This document shows, piece after piece, positions 1 to 12,388 of a stretch of 64,000 nt of DNA. The notes under the pieces were generated by a model. It did no database searches, was not told where the DNA came from, and was given only the letters and a program-made list of their open reading frames with translations. This stretch comes from Clostridia bacterium UC5.1-1C12 (lineage in GTDB: Bacteria; Bacillota_I; Bacilli_A; Erysipelotrichales; Erysipelotrichaceae), in NCBI GenBank assembly GCA_001305055.1, contig BBZX01000004.1, positions 186,001-250,000 of the forward strand, given 5' to 3'. Every line of letters starts with the position of its first letter. Position 1 is the first letter of the stretch. Both the position numbers and the translations under genes were made by a program.

Positions 1-3000
1 GACAGCATTGATTACACCCGCAGTGATTGTACCGTCAGCTTTTAAAGCATTCAATAGAGCATCAATACTAGCACCCGGTAATACAGCTACATTTTTATCA
101 TCGCCTTTTTCATTAACAATAACACCTTGGATTTCTCCAACATTCAGCTCTTTTTCATTGCCGTTTGGCTGAATGATCATGACTTTTCCATCAGGAAGAT
201 TTTCTGCATCCGTTACCGGAATAACCACCTTTATTGTACTTCCGGTATTTGGATCGATAATATCAACAATCATACCGCCAATTTCATGTGTTGGCTTAGT
301 AACAATGCTCTCTACCTTTAAATCAGAACTATTGTCATTCATACCCGTTGAAGGCTTAGTGATCGTACCGACACCTTGAATACCGGCACCCGCACTGCCA
401 TTTGTAAGTTTATCTGACAATGGCATAGCATCTGATATAACCTTCACATCGCTTACCACAACGGTGGATAAATCAACATCGCCTAACTGCTTCTTAACTG
501 CATCAGCTAATTGTTCAGCAGTGACAGCCGTTTGGAAATCATTTGGATAGTCGAGTTTATCACCCTCATTGATTTCTTCATAATCATCGGTATCCTTTTT
601 CTGAGTATTTGTATGATCCGCCGGCACATAAACAACATGTGTCTGCTTATTCTTATCCAATACCGTTATCTCTATACCCTTATAGACATAACCGTCAGCC
701 GGCTTGATTGGCTGAATCGTAATGCCCTCATCGCCTAAGGTAATCGTTGTATCAGCATTGCTAGGATCACCGGCAGTATTCGTGATCGTACCCTTTACAG
801 CAGCAGTCTCGAGGAAGCCTTCACCCATTGTTGGTTTAGTGCCATCAAATGCCTTGACCTCATCGGTATTGATTACAAGCTTACCGATCACACCACGGTC
901 GCCGCAATTGCCGCAATCTTTTCATTTGAAATTGTAACCTTTTTCGTACCGTCAGCATTTGTGTCAATGGTTAAATCACCAATGGAAACGACTTGATCCG
1001 TTGTCGTTCCTTTATCAGGATCGATCATTGAAATAGTTACCTTTTGAATTGAATTACCCGGAAGAACGGATACATGATCAAGAACTAAAGGATTACCACT
1101 GCTTACACCACCGGCTGTCGGATTGATTGTAATCTGTTCCAGCTTATCCTGATCAATACCGGCATCAGCACTCACACCCTCGTTAAATACCGGTAATACA
1201 GGTGTTGTGTTACTCTTTTGAGTTAAATTTAAAATCGAAGTATGCAAGTCATCCTTTTTATCAGCTATAAAATCAGTCACCGCCGTACTGCCCATAAAGC
1301 CTGTATCTAATAAATGATTGATTTCATCGACAGCAACATCGACTGAAGCCGCTCCTGTGATACTAGGCAGTAATTTACCATCAGCATCTGTCAGCTTTGT
1401 GTACACATCCTTCGCAGCCGCTAATGTACCCTCGGAAGCATCCTTCGCAAAAGCATTCCACTTGTTATCATCAGTAACATAAGGAAGGCAGTTTGACTTT
1501 TCTTATCAACGATATTATCGCCTAAATCAATTGCTTGTTTCAATTCATCTAATAAAGCATCGAGTGCTGTTATCAATGTTTCAGTAGATTGGTTCTTTGC
1601 TGTGAAACCATTCTTAACCGTAATTTCAAGCGGCCCGGTAATACCTTCCTCCGGTTCCTTTTGAGTGCCGTTAACCGTGATTGTCACCTTACCATCAACC
1701 GCATTCTTAACGCTGAGATTAGGATATTTACTCTTATCCGCCAAATTACGGATCGTATCCTTAATGATAACTTCTTTATTACTGCCAACCGGTGTAACCG
1801 TGATTGTGACAGTTGCATCTAAATCCACCTTCATACCGCTGCTTGGTGTTAAAGTAAGGACGGCATTATTCGAATGGGTAATCTTACCGGTCATATCAGT
1901 ATTACTGCCGCTGACTAAAGCTGCTGTACCGCCTGTTATACCGACAGGCACACCCAAGTTATAAACATTATCCTTAATTTCTGCACCGGCTGTATGATTA
2001 CTAACATCCGCAGACTTAAAGATTACTTCTGCTTTACCATAAGATGCCTTTTCAGGATCATTATGGAACACCACAACATAATCACTGTTAATACCATCAT
2101 CAACGGTAACAGTACCCTTGTTTTTATCAACAGCTATGGAACCGCCGGTGTTTGGATCAGTGGAATCAGTCGGATTAACAGGGAGTTTTGTTTCAGTGCC
2201 ATCAATACTTACACTTTCAACATGCCTGCCATACACAGGCGTCAGTGTGTAAGTTGGTACCGTAATCGGAGAAGCTTCAACAGATTTAGTTTCCTTACCA
2301 AGAGAATCATCTTCCTTTGTCTTCACTTCTGCACTTATCTGCGTACCTGATTGAACATTAATAACCGGCTTATTCTCTTTGTTGTAGGTATCGATTATTG
2401 TTTTCAGCTGTTTTGACGTTACTGTCACTTGGTTATCTTCTGCCGGATCAACAATATCCTTTAACGTATCTGCCGGCAGGTTGATCTTATGTGTACTGCC
2501 TATCCTATCGGTAATTGTGACAACTGCGCTGCCATCATTGTCAGTAAGGTTGATTTCAGCAATGAAATCACCAATCGTCAGAATGACCTTATCAGCTGCT
2601 CCATCATCCTTTGGTTTTACCGAAATATCCGGTATTGTATAAGCATCCGCTGAAGTAGTACCGATTACACCAACCGCCTTATCAACGATCGAAGTATCAG
2701 CCGCTACATAGAATGAGCTAGCTCCTTCAGTTGTTTTAATATCAGTAATCGGACCATATACATTAGGAATTACAAATGTATCATTGCCATTTACAACCCC
2801 AGTCTTATTCTTGCCCTGCTCTTTATAACTTACTGCTTTAAGCGTATTACCTTCAGCCAGGTTGGTTTGCTTCATTGCAGCACTCTTACCCTCTTGAACA
2901 TAATACTTAGTAATTTTTGATTCTGTATTAGTAATAGCAACCACACCATTTTGCAGATATTCTATTTCAGAATCCGCATAACCGGTCGTATCTGTCAATT

Positions 3001-6000
3001 CCTTCTTACTTGTATCAGGAATTGTAAATCCGCCTGGCACGGTAATTTCATATTGTCTATTCAATTCATTTTGCGTTTTAGCCAGCACTTCCATAGCCCG
3101 AGCTATCTCTGCATCTGTTGCATCTGCATTGTCCTTAGCAGCAGTTGCCACTTGTAACGCATTCGCATAATTTACCCATGTGGATGGTGTATAATCATCC
3201 CGCTTCAAAGCAAGAGAATTCAGAATATCAAGGTAATCAGTTAAAGCATCCTTATCTGATTTAACTGCTTTTGAAACATCCGTTACTATAACTTCACCTG
3301 TTACATTAGGAATGACAATTGTTCCATCCGGGTTGACGGTTGCCTTCTTTTCTGTACCACCCATGGTATATGTAACTTCTGTACCCGGGATCACTGAATA
3401 ACCGGTTTCAGTACCAATTTGCAAAGTCAAATTCTTCTGATATTCTGCACTGCCTGTTACGCTGCCATCATCATCAGTGGTCGGATCAGTCAAATCATTC
3501 GTCGTGATCGTTGCGATAAGTTCATCCTTATCATTTTTTAATTTCAGAAGGATATGTCACATCATAAAGCGTAACATCAAACACTACGGTCAACTGTAAA
3601 TTAGTAACTGTCTGCTCTTTTGTAAGTTTGACTTTATATAACACATCAGATGTTCGGGTTAATGAATCTAACGCTAATTCCTCACCGTTTAATTTTACTG
3701 AACTTACCGTATATCCTGTTAAGGCAATGATATCAACAGTTGCCTCAGTATTTTTACGCAGAACCATATTTTTGGTCTTAAGCGTAGGCAATACAGATTC
3801 ATCGCTCATCAGACTAATACTTGCAGTACTGGCTGTTTGTGCAAACACACTGCCCCTTACGGCACCTAGCAATTCATTAGGAGATGTACTAGTCAAGCTG
3901 CCCGGCAGTATCACTTTATCCGGATAGTTGGATTGAATCGTAAGCACCACTGTATCATAGCGTATACCGTTTAATGCTTTATATAATGATTCAGCAACCG
4001 TATAAAGCTGATTCAGATTACTCTGCAGCTTCTCAGGGTTCAATTTAGTCCCCGTATTCGGGTCATCACCAGCCAGCAGGATTTCCGCACGATCGGATAA
4101 TCCGGAGATTATTGTCTGATCGGCCGGTGTTAATTTCTTGATTGTCGCATCATACTGAGCAACAATATTCGTCAATTCCTTTAATGCCGCTGCATTTGTA
4201 TATAAATCCTTGATCTCATCCGCATTTGCATAACCGGCTGAAGGTCTTAAATCATACAATAATTGATCGATAAGACAAGTTTCACCTGCAGCTTCCGCAT
4301 CATCGGCAATTTTTTGAAAGCATCCTCTGCAGCCTTGCTGATACCCATTGTTTCCGCAAAATGTTTGTCACGTGTCAATGTTTCAACTTCCGCAAGAGCA
4401 TCATCACCCTCTGCACTGTTTAATTCACCGATCATATTGACATATTTTGTTTTCACAACGATACCGTCAACCGGCTGATACGTCAATGAACCTGATTTAA
4501 AATCACCATTAGTAAAGTTAATTTTCTTCAATTCACCTGTAAAAACATCATCTTTACTTAATCCTTGTGCTGTGCCTAAGGTGATATCAGTCTTAACCGG
4601 AATTTCATAATAGATAGTTTCCTTACCGGCTTCATCTGTCTTAGTAATCACTGTATATTCCTGAGTATTTTCAAAATCCTTAGGGAAATGCTTAGCTTCA
4701 ACCTCTACATAGATACCCTCAGCATATGCACCGGAGATTTCCTGTGTTTGGTACGTAGTATACGGATCCCTTTCACCGCCATGAAGCATCTTCTTATAAC
4801 TGCTGTCGACGGCCTGTTCAGCCTGTACAGTGTCCCACCATAAAGCCCAGCTGTCCTTATAACCGCTTTCAGCTTCTTCACCGTTACCGATAGCGATATT
4901 AGTTGTTTGCTCATTTACCTTAACATTCTCGGCAGCAATAGCGGAAACGCCAACCTCCAACCGTGTTACTACTTCATAACCGTTGGCATCTACTTCCTTT
5001 ATATAGACATAAGTTTTACCGTGTTTATCTTCAACAAGCTTTTCATGCTGTAAAGCATAAACATATTTACCTGCTTCATTCTTCTCAACATCAGCCCAAA
5101 TTGAATTACCATATACATCAAGACCACTGCTGCTGAAATCAGCCGGATTTTCATATGAAAGATACAAACCGCCTTTAATGCCGTGACCGTAAGTATCACC
5201 GCTTATACTATTGCTAGGTGCGGTTGGGTTATCTGCCGCAGCATTGCCGGTATCATTAAATACCGTTGAAATAGTAATATCCATCCCATTCGCCGAAGCG
5301 ATACCCGGGCGGCTGTTATTGCCATTATCGTCTGTACCCGATTGTTCAAATACATACTGACTGCTTACATATTTATTAAATTTACCGGAACCGAAAATAT
5401 CCACACCGATATCCACATATTGAACCTTGCCGCCTTCTAATGTAGCGGTGGTTTCATCATCCTCCCGTGTCATTTGTGTAAGTTCGATTTCATAGCTGCC
5501 GGCAACGAAGGTATCCCTGCTCATTACCGTCTTAACAGCTTCCTCTGTCATTTGTTTGATAACCGCTGCTTTATCACTCAGCTGCTTATATAAATCTGTG
5601 TTCGCATTTGGATAAACTTGAGTGAATGTATTCCCCGTATTCGGTGATTTTGAAACAGGATTCGATAAGAATTGATCAAACGCCTTATAAACACTGCCAT
5701 TAGCGTTTAATGAACTGCCTAAATCCATATTATCGATCAATAGTGCTGTGGCTTCTTCAATATCCCCGCGATCAAGCATATCCTGAAGCTGTTCACCCAG
5801 TGAGGCATAATCCCCTGCCGTTGCCTGTTTTGCTAAAGCAGCTGTCATTGCTTTACTTAATGCAAGATTCATTTGTGAACGGAAATAATTATCATTACGT
5901 TTAAAGACAGCCGTTAAGTTCATAGCACTATTTGGCATAACTAAACGGATCTGTGAAGTTGTAACTGTTGATCCCGATAAATCAGTTAAAGAATCTCTGC

Positions 6001-9000
6001 CCGGTATCCACATTTGAATCTTATCAGCACCGCTTGACACTTTCCAGTAATCAAAGGAATAGAACCAAATATCAGAAGGCAGTGTTGCTTGTTCCTCAGC
6101 TGTAAAGATTAACTTAGATTCCGGTGTATATGATTTAGAGCCCGGATTGATAAAAGAAGAATAAGCCGGTTCACCCTCAACATTTACCTTCATATGACCG
6201 TAATCAGTACCCGGCTGAATACCTAAGGTAAATACTTTAGGCAAGCTGGCAGCCGGTTTCAGCCAGTTTCCCCATAAATTATCAGTTATCGTATTAAAGT
6301 TAATCGCATAACCTACCCGTTGCTCATACTGAGTTGTAATATCATTTAAGTTATTCTTACGATAGAAATGCAGTAAATTCCACATTGAATCATTAACCTG
6401 ATTGCCAGTGAAATACTCTGCCTTTACCGCTGTTAATTCCTTGTATTTATACTGATCGGCATTTGTAGAACCTTCAATATGATCATTATAAGTCGTACGC
6501 AATTCATATAGGTCATTGCTTAAGACATAATAAGGTTCAGCTTGAACAATAGTCTCTACACCCTTTGATGCAGCGATGTAGTTAATGGTGGCTTCATCTG
6601 CACTATCTACATAGTATGTATTCGCATAAGCATTGCCATCTTTCTCAGGATGTGGTGCAAAGACTGTATGGAATACGTAACTGCCATAGAAACGGTTACC
6701 TTCACCATCAGCATACATACCGGGATACGTTGTGATTACATTGCCGCCGGCACCAACACCATAAACAGCAATCAGCTCACTGGTTGTTAATGAACCAGCC
6801 ACACCGGCGATAAAGCCCTTAGGAACACCATCCGCTGCTGTCTTGATCGTATAATCTCTCGCATAACTCGTTGCGATTAAAGCATCATTGATTTTCCCGA
6901 ACAAACCACCCGCTGTTACATTTTCAGCTGGTAATGTGAACGTAATCGAAGCCGCATTGTTCGTTTTATAGCTATTTTCATTAGCGGTTCTTAATGTATC
7001 CTTCGGATTGATAATTTCACCTGCAAGACCACCGGCAACCGTCTGAACAGCATTAGCTGCGGTGATTGCTGATGAACTGAAATTAGCTGAAGCATCACTT
7101 CCGGCTGTTGGCTCTCTATAATTCACATGGGATGCTGTAATTGATGTATCCTCGGCATAACCTAACAGACCGCCAACCCACGCATTACCCGGTGTTTGAC
7201 TAGATGTTTGTACCGTTATATCGGTATTCCACACACTTGTATTATTGATACTGCCCCGGTCATTTAATTTACCGATCAACCCGGCAGCATAAATATCACC
7301 ACTGCCTGTCTCTTTTATTGTGGCAGTAATTGTTACTTTACCTGTATTGGTCAGATTACCATTAACAACCGTAGTCTTATTACTTTCACCCGCTAACCGG
7401 CCTGCGTAAAGATCACCGGCACCTTCCACGATAATATCATTTTTTTCATTACCGCTGATAGTAAGGTTAGTTAATTCGACACCATTGTAAGCATAAGCCT
7501 GACCGATAAGACCGCCTGCCCATGCACCTTGTCTAAAGCTGTCAGCTTCAATACCGATATTGGTAATGTGCATATCAGATACAGCCACCTTGCCATATCC
7601 TTCATTTTGGATATGACCGATGATACCGCCTGCCCAAGCTTTTTCATGGCTGGAATAAACCTTTACTTGATTCGATGCATTATTATCCGTACTTAAATAA
7701 GTATTTGAGAATACCGATACTTCCAAGGCTTCACCGATGATACCGCCGGCATAAGAATTAAATTTACCCCTTGCATTCACCACGACTGCGGTTGTGTCAT
7801 TCACTGCTGTTACTTTATTGCCGCTGACAACCGCTGCTGTATCTTTATTACCGGTAATCTTACCGACCAGACCACCAGACCAAGCTTGACCTTTCGTTGA
7901 TGTTGCTAAGAAATTAATTGATTTGTCTTGAACTTTATCATCGCCAATTGATTTATCATTGACGTTTATAACATTATTGTTTAATAAGTCTGTATTTTCT
8001 GCTAAACCTACTAAACCTCCTACATATACATCACCATTCTCACTGGTTGCTCCGGTCGTTGCGCCTACTGGTACATCACTCACAGTTACATTCTGAATCG
8101 TACTATCTGTGGTATGTCCGACTAAGACACCTGCATGAACTGTATTATCTTGTTTTACAAAAATAATATTCAGATCTCCAATATTGTAGTCACCACCGGA
8201 TGTAGTATTGCTATTCTGCTGATTTTGACTAATGGTATCCTGCTGTGCATGCGTGAATTTGTTACGAGTAATTGTCAGATTACCGATTCTGGCATTTACA
8301 GCCGTACCAAATAAGCCATAGCTTTCACGGCCTTCAATAGTACGTAAACGCACATTTGAAATTGTCCTGCCTTTACCATCGAATGCACCCATGAACGGAT
8401 TTTCCTCCGTACCAATCGGTGTCCAATCGAAATTACCTAAATCAATGTCATTCTTAAGCACATAACCGGCGGTAACTGCATCTTTATATTTACCGCCATC
8501 AGCTGTCGGATTATTTACCGCCCATGCTACCGCAGCAAGCTGAGGGCCTGTATAAATTTCTACGGTTCTACTGAAATCAGTGCTCTTAAGCCATTCTAAA
8601 TCAAAATTTGATCCCGTATAACTGCTGTCAGCATCACTTGACCAGCTCGCTGTTACACCCTCTTTTACATTACCTGCATAGTGATAAACACCACCGCCGC
8701 TGCTAAAGGTCAAGAGCTTAGCTTCATCACCGGCGTTACCGGTTTTAGATGCGCCAATTGCAAGATCAAAAGAAATTGTGTCACCGGTGCTTAAACCGGA
8801 AAGGTATAGATAACCCTGTGGGCTAACATATACATCTAATGTTTTCCAAACTTCACCGTTTACTTTAAAGCCCTCTGAAACATGCGTTTGTCCATCAGCA
8901 TCAACCCATGAATCACCCGCATTCAAAACATAAAGATTCTTGGCATGGGCAGCAAAATCACCATAACCTTCGATGAATTTTACACGCAAACTTGTGGTTG

Positions 9001-10537
9001 TGTCTGTATTTGAAGTCACACTCGTACCGTTGCCATTAAAGAATGTGCCGGACTGTTCCGGCAGTGATTCAACAGTTGTATTATATAAAGCCGTACCCGC
9101 ACCATTATTACCGAAAATAGCGAAGCTTGTACCGCCGTTGTTATAAATTTTAGCATTACCTATTGCATAAGTTTCAACAACTGAATATGTATAACCCTCA
9201 TGAATATAACTTAACACAAATTCATATGGCTCATACCAAGTTCGATTATCTGACCCGGTGCCAGTACCACATGAGTTTCCATCTGTTTGGGTACATGAAG
9301 CTGAAGCGTTAGCAATAGTCAGACTATTATTATTTCTATAAAAATGGTGACTGACCGAAGCTCCCCGATTCCGCATACTTGTACCGCCGGCATTACCGCC
9401 TTCAATACCTGTCGTACCTCGATTAAAATAAATATTGCCGCCATTGATACCATATCCTGACAGACCTGCCAAACCACCATTACCCGCTTGAGAATCACGC
9501 ACCTGATAAGAACCGGCGCTTAATACGTTACTTGGAGTGCTACTGACATTTGAGCTTGTTATTGCTACTGTGCCGCCTGTAAGACCTGCTTTCGCTCGAT
9601 CTTCTGCATTTTGCCTTGCCGTACTCTCGGCTTGTGCACGTGATGGGTGGCTCCCAGAAGATATCCCATTTGTATTAGAAATACCGGTCCCGGCTGCTAA
9701 CTCACCGGCATTACCGCCTGTACCGCCAATACCACCTTTTACATTGATCTGACCGGTAGTAATACCACCCTCTTTATGTAAATCAAAATTGCCGATGTCT
9801 TGGCTGAAATATACATTACCGTTATTTGAAATACCATAACCGGCATGACCACCCTGACCGCCATCACCTGATTTTTGACGAGGGGTTAAAATCGGCATAG
9901 TATACCGTGTAGCATCCTCTCCGGTATGCAATCCTGAATCTGCATACTCTGCTGCTTGCTGACCTACACCACCTGCGCCGCCATTACCGCCGCGAAGCTG
10001 TACAGTACCTGAGAAGGTACCATCAAAGTTTAAGACAGCATCCTTTCCAACATAGATACCATCACCGCCGCGACCGCCGGCAGCTCCCTGATTCATCGTT
10101 AGAGCATATGCAACTGCACCGTTTGCGCCGGCATGTCCGTTACCGCCGATAGCAATCAAGACACCCGGACCACTGAATGTCAGTGTGACATTCGGATTGA
10201 TCGTGATTGCATTTTTACCGCTCCACGAATCAGGTTCAGCCTTACTCACCATAGCTGTCGCTGCGTTAAGCCCTGTATAAGCCGTACTGCCATCAGTACC
10301 CTTTACTGTTAATGTAACTCCCGCCGGGATGTAAACAGTCGTATCCCCGGTTACTTTTACATTGCTGATCGTTGTAGTCGATGCAACGTAATGTCCATTC
10401 CATGTTGACGTTGAACTCGTCAGTGTTGAACCGCCGCCAGTATTGACATTACTGACCTCAGCCAACGTCGGTGTTGGCACCAATCCTAAAATCATTGATA
10501 GTGACAACAAAAATGCAAACAAACGTGATTTTTTCAT
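1..10537 (-). CDS. Giant exported surface protein with GLUG and FIVAR-like repeats (3' end beyond window)
   Basis: This is a single gene of at least 3,500 codons that starts at 10537 and runs off the left edge. The N-terminus has a signal peptide (lysines, hydrophobic core, cleavage near PTLA, about residue 26). A glycine-rich stretch follows (about residues 100-380). A long run of GLUG-type motifs comes next (about residues 680-1250: GGLVGL, GGIIGE, GGLIGQ, GGLLGY, GGLFGK), opened by a WTPIGT..FDGKG signature. Then come an InlB-like beta segment and a FIVAR-like helical domain (about residues 2440-2510, ending LNRQYE), with a second near residue 3000. The frame breaks near 4310, 3534, 1483 and 900, each cured by one extra base in a run. 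From about 900 to position 1 the frame is open. The start has GGGAGG and AAAGGA upstream. It probably acts as a wall-linked adhesin; the anchor would lie outside the window, so LPXTG or other attachment is unknown. Confidence 0.85.
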
Positions 10538-10676
10538 ATTCCTTTAACCTCCCATATATCAAGTGCCGAAATAAATCCACACTTATGCTACTTCTGTCTC
10601 ATAATGTATACTTTGTGATACACGTAAATATTGGAAAAAATTATGAAAATTGTTTGCAGTTTTGAATGAGAAATCG

Positions 10677-10705
10677 TTTACAAATCAGCTTTTTGTACGT
10701 ATAAT
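10677..10705 (+). promoter_or_regulatory. Strong sigma-A promoter for candidate small RNA
   Basis: A TTTACA -35 (10677-10682) and a perfect TATAAT -10 (10700-10705) are separated by 17 bp. Transcription would start near 10712. No plus-strand coding sequence follows directly; a terminator does. Confidence 0.55.
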
Positions 10706-10711
10706 GAATAC

Positions 10712-10824
10712 ATGTGGGATGTCTTATATTGTATACTTTATAAGACAATCGCCGGTTTCCTGCGATATTGAATTAGGCGTATATGTGAAAAGCAGCTATT
10801 TTATGAACTTAAAATAGCTTTTTA
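10712..10824 (+). ncRNA. Candidate small RNA of about 113 nt, family not recognised
   Basis: The segment lies between a good promoter and a strong intrinsic terminator. It holds a 9-bp hairpin (TGTCTTATA at 10720-10728 with TATAAGACA at 10739-10747) and a weak CGCC/GGCG pairing. It ends in a 10-bp terminator stem (AGCTATTTTA at 10794-10803 with TAAAATAGCT at 10810-10819) followed by T residues. No open frame of useful length is present. I do not recognise SRP RNA, 6S or a known riboswitch. It could also be an attenuated leader, but the next plus-strand gene (pheA) is 450 bp away. Confidence 0.45.
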
Positions 10825-10835
10825 TATCAAGAGAG

Positions 10836-11178
10836 TTAAGTTAAAAACGTAATTGACAAAAAGGGATAATATTCTCCTATAAATCTAAAATTTCTGCACA
10901 ATATCCGCCGATTTTGCTGCATACTCCATAAAATATCATACTGCTTATATGCAATCAGCATACCTTGAGAAAGCGGCATTATTATAGCTTTAATATTACT
11001 CTGTCCCGCAGCACTCGCCGGGAATAGCTTCACAAAATCGGCTTCATGAGACGTAGGGTGTAAACGCATCCGATACCGATACAAGCCCTACTGCTTTTGT
11101 ATAAAGAATCCCCTCAACATTCAGATTCAATGAAATGATATACTCAGCACCTGCCGCTTTCGCCGCATCCATCTGTTC
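10836..11178 (-). pseudogene. Remnant of a KHG/KDPG aldolase-like gene
   Basis: Two adjoining frames on the minus strand resemble the middle of class I 2-keto-3-deoxy-6-phosphogluconate aldolases. One reads KAAGAEYIISLNLNVEG then SDAFTP (about 11178-11060). The other reads ADFVKLFPASAAGQSNIKAI (about 11035-10975), which matches the family segment around the Schiff-base region and the phosphate-binding end. The catalytic N-terminus and the C-terminal glycine-rich phosphate loop are missing. The link between the two parts is too short for a simple one-base error. I call it a decayed fragment; no function is expected. Confidence 0.45.
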
Positions 11179-11303
11179 CTTTAGTTATAGCTTTGCTTTG
11201 CATCATTCATGATATTTACATTTCTTTTCTGAAAACACCTTTTTCATCTATTCAAGGGCGCTTATTTGTTATAAAATAGATGATAGTGAAAGAGGGTGCC
11301 TGC

Positions 11304-12371
11304 TTGAATCAGTTAGAAAAAGCAAGAGCTGAGATCAATGAGATAGACAACGAGATGCGTGGATTATTTGAAAAACGCATGGCAGCTGTCGAAGAGGTTA
11401 TCGCTTATAAAACAGCGAATAATATGAAGATTTTCGATCCTGAAAGAGAATCATCCGTAATTGAAATGAACAGTTCAAAAATGCAGAATAAGAAATTACT
11501 GCCATTTTATCGTGAATATGTTCAATCTATAATGGATATATCCAAAAGCTATCAGGAATCAATCATGAATAGTGAAACTTATGGTTATCAGGGAGTTTTG
11601 GGAGCATTTTCACATATTGCCGCCCAGCGCTTGTTTCCTCATGGAGAATTGAAGGATTACCCTGCGTTTGAGGGTGCTGTCAAGGGTGTATTAAATCATG
11701 AAATAGCAAAAGCTGTATTGCCTTTTGAAAACAGCTATACAGGAGAAGTCGGCGAAATATTGGATTTATTATTTAGATATGATGTTGTGATACAATCAAT
11801 TTATGATTTAAAGATCAATCAGAATCTGCTTGGTTTAAAAGGTGCGACACTCTGTGATATTAAACAGGTATATTCCAAGGATCAGGCAATTAATCAATGC
11901 CGGGATTTCCTTAAAAACTTTAATTATGAATTAATACCTTATGCTAATACTGCACTGGCAGCAAAATTTGTCAGCGAGAGTCAGGATAAAAGCAAAGCCG
12001 CAATAGCTTCTATTGAAACAGCTGAATTATACGGACTTGAAGTCCTTGCAGAGAACATTAACACCAGCAAGGACAATACGACCCGGTTTGTCGTTGTCGG
12101 TAATGAACTGCCGGAAGATGGCAATCATTTATCAATAGTATTCACAGTGCATCATGAATCCGGACAGTTAGCTAAAATCATGCAGATTGTAGCAAAATAT
12201 GGCTTCAACATGGAGAATATCAAGTCAAGATCCTTAAAAGATGCTTCTTGGCAGTATTATTTCTATATGGAAATTGAAGGTCATTATCGTGACGAGAAGA
12301 TGCAGAGTATGCTTGAAGAATGCCGCAACAGCAGTTCTAATTTTAAAGTAATTGGTGTATATAACCATTAA
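11304..12371 (+). CDS. pheA: Bifunctional chorismate mutase / prephenate dehydratase (P-protein)
   Basis: This enzyme converts chorismate to prephenate and prephenate to phenylpyruvate in phenylalanine synthesis, in the cytoplasm. Residues 1-85 form an AroQ-type chorismate mutase helix bundle (EINEIDNEM, RM.AVEEVI). About 95-270 is the prephenate dehydratase domain with GYQGVLGAFSHIAA and the TTRFVVVG motif. About 280-350 is a C-terminal ACT domain (ESGQLAKIMQI, NMENIKSR) for feedback control. I chose the TTG at 11304 because GAGGG lies at normal spacing before it and it gives the usual MNQLEKAR start; an ATG at 11280 lies upstream of that ribosome site. The frame is intact. An aminotransferase follows 17 bp downstream, so the pair likely makes phenylalanine. 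Confidence 0.93.
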   Translation: MNQLEKARAEINEIDNEMRGLFEKRMAAVEEVIAYKTANNMKIFDPERESSVIEMNSSKMQNKKLLPFYREYVQSIMDISKSYQESIMNSETYGYQGVLGAFSHIAAQRLFPHGELKDYPAFEGAVKGVLNHEIAKAVLPFENSYTGEVGEILDLLFRYDVVIQSIYDLKINQNLLGLKGATLCDIKQVYSKDQAINQCRDFLKNFNYELIPYANTALAAKFVSESQDKSKAAIASIETAELYGLEVLAENINTSKDNTTRFVVVGNELPEDGNHLSIVFTVHHESGQLAKIMQIVAKYGFNMENIKSRSLKDASWQYYFYMEIEGHYRDEKMQSMLEECRNSSSNFKVIGVYNH

Positions 12372-12388
12372 GAAAGCGAGGGTTCAGT

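Noticed and set aside
127..937. Several plus-strand frames of 64-75 codons opposite the giant adhesin gene
   Set aside because: They are antisense shadows of a long open minus-strand frame with clear protein character, and have no ribosome sites of their own.
7000..8150. Repeated short motifs in the adhesin as a CRISPR or DNA repeat array
   Set aside because: The repetition is at protein level (GGL-G motifs at uneven spacing); the DNA copies are not identical and there are no equal-length spacers.
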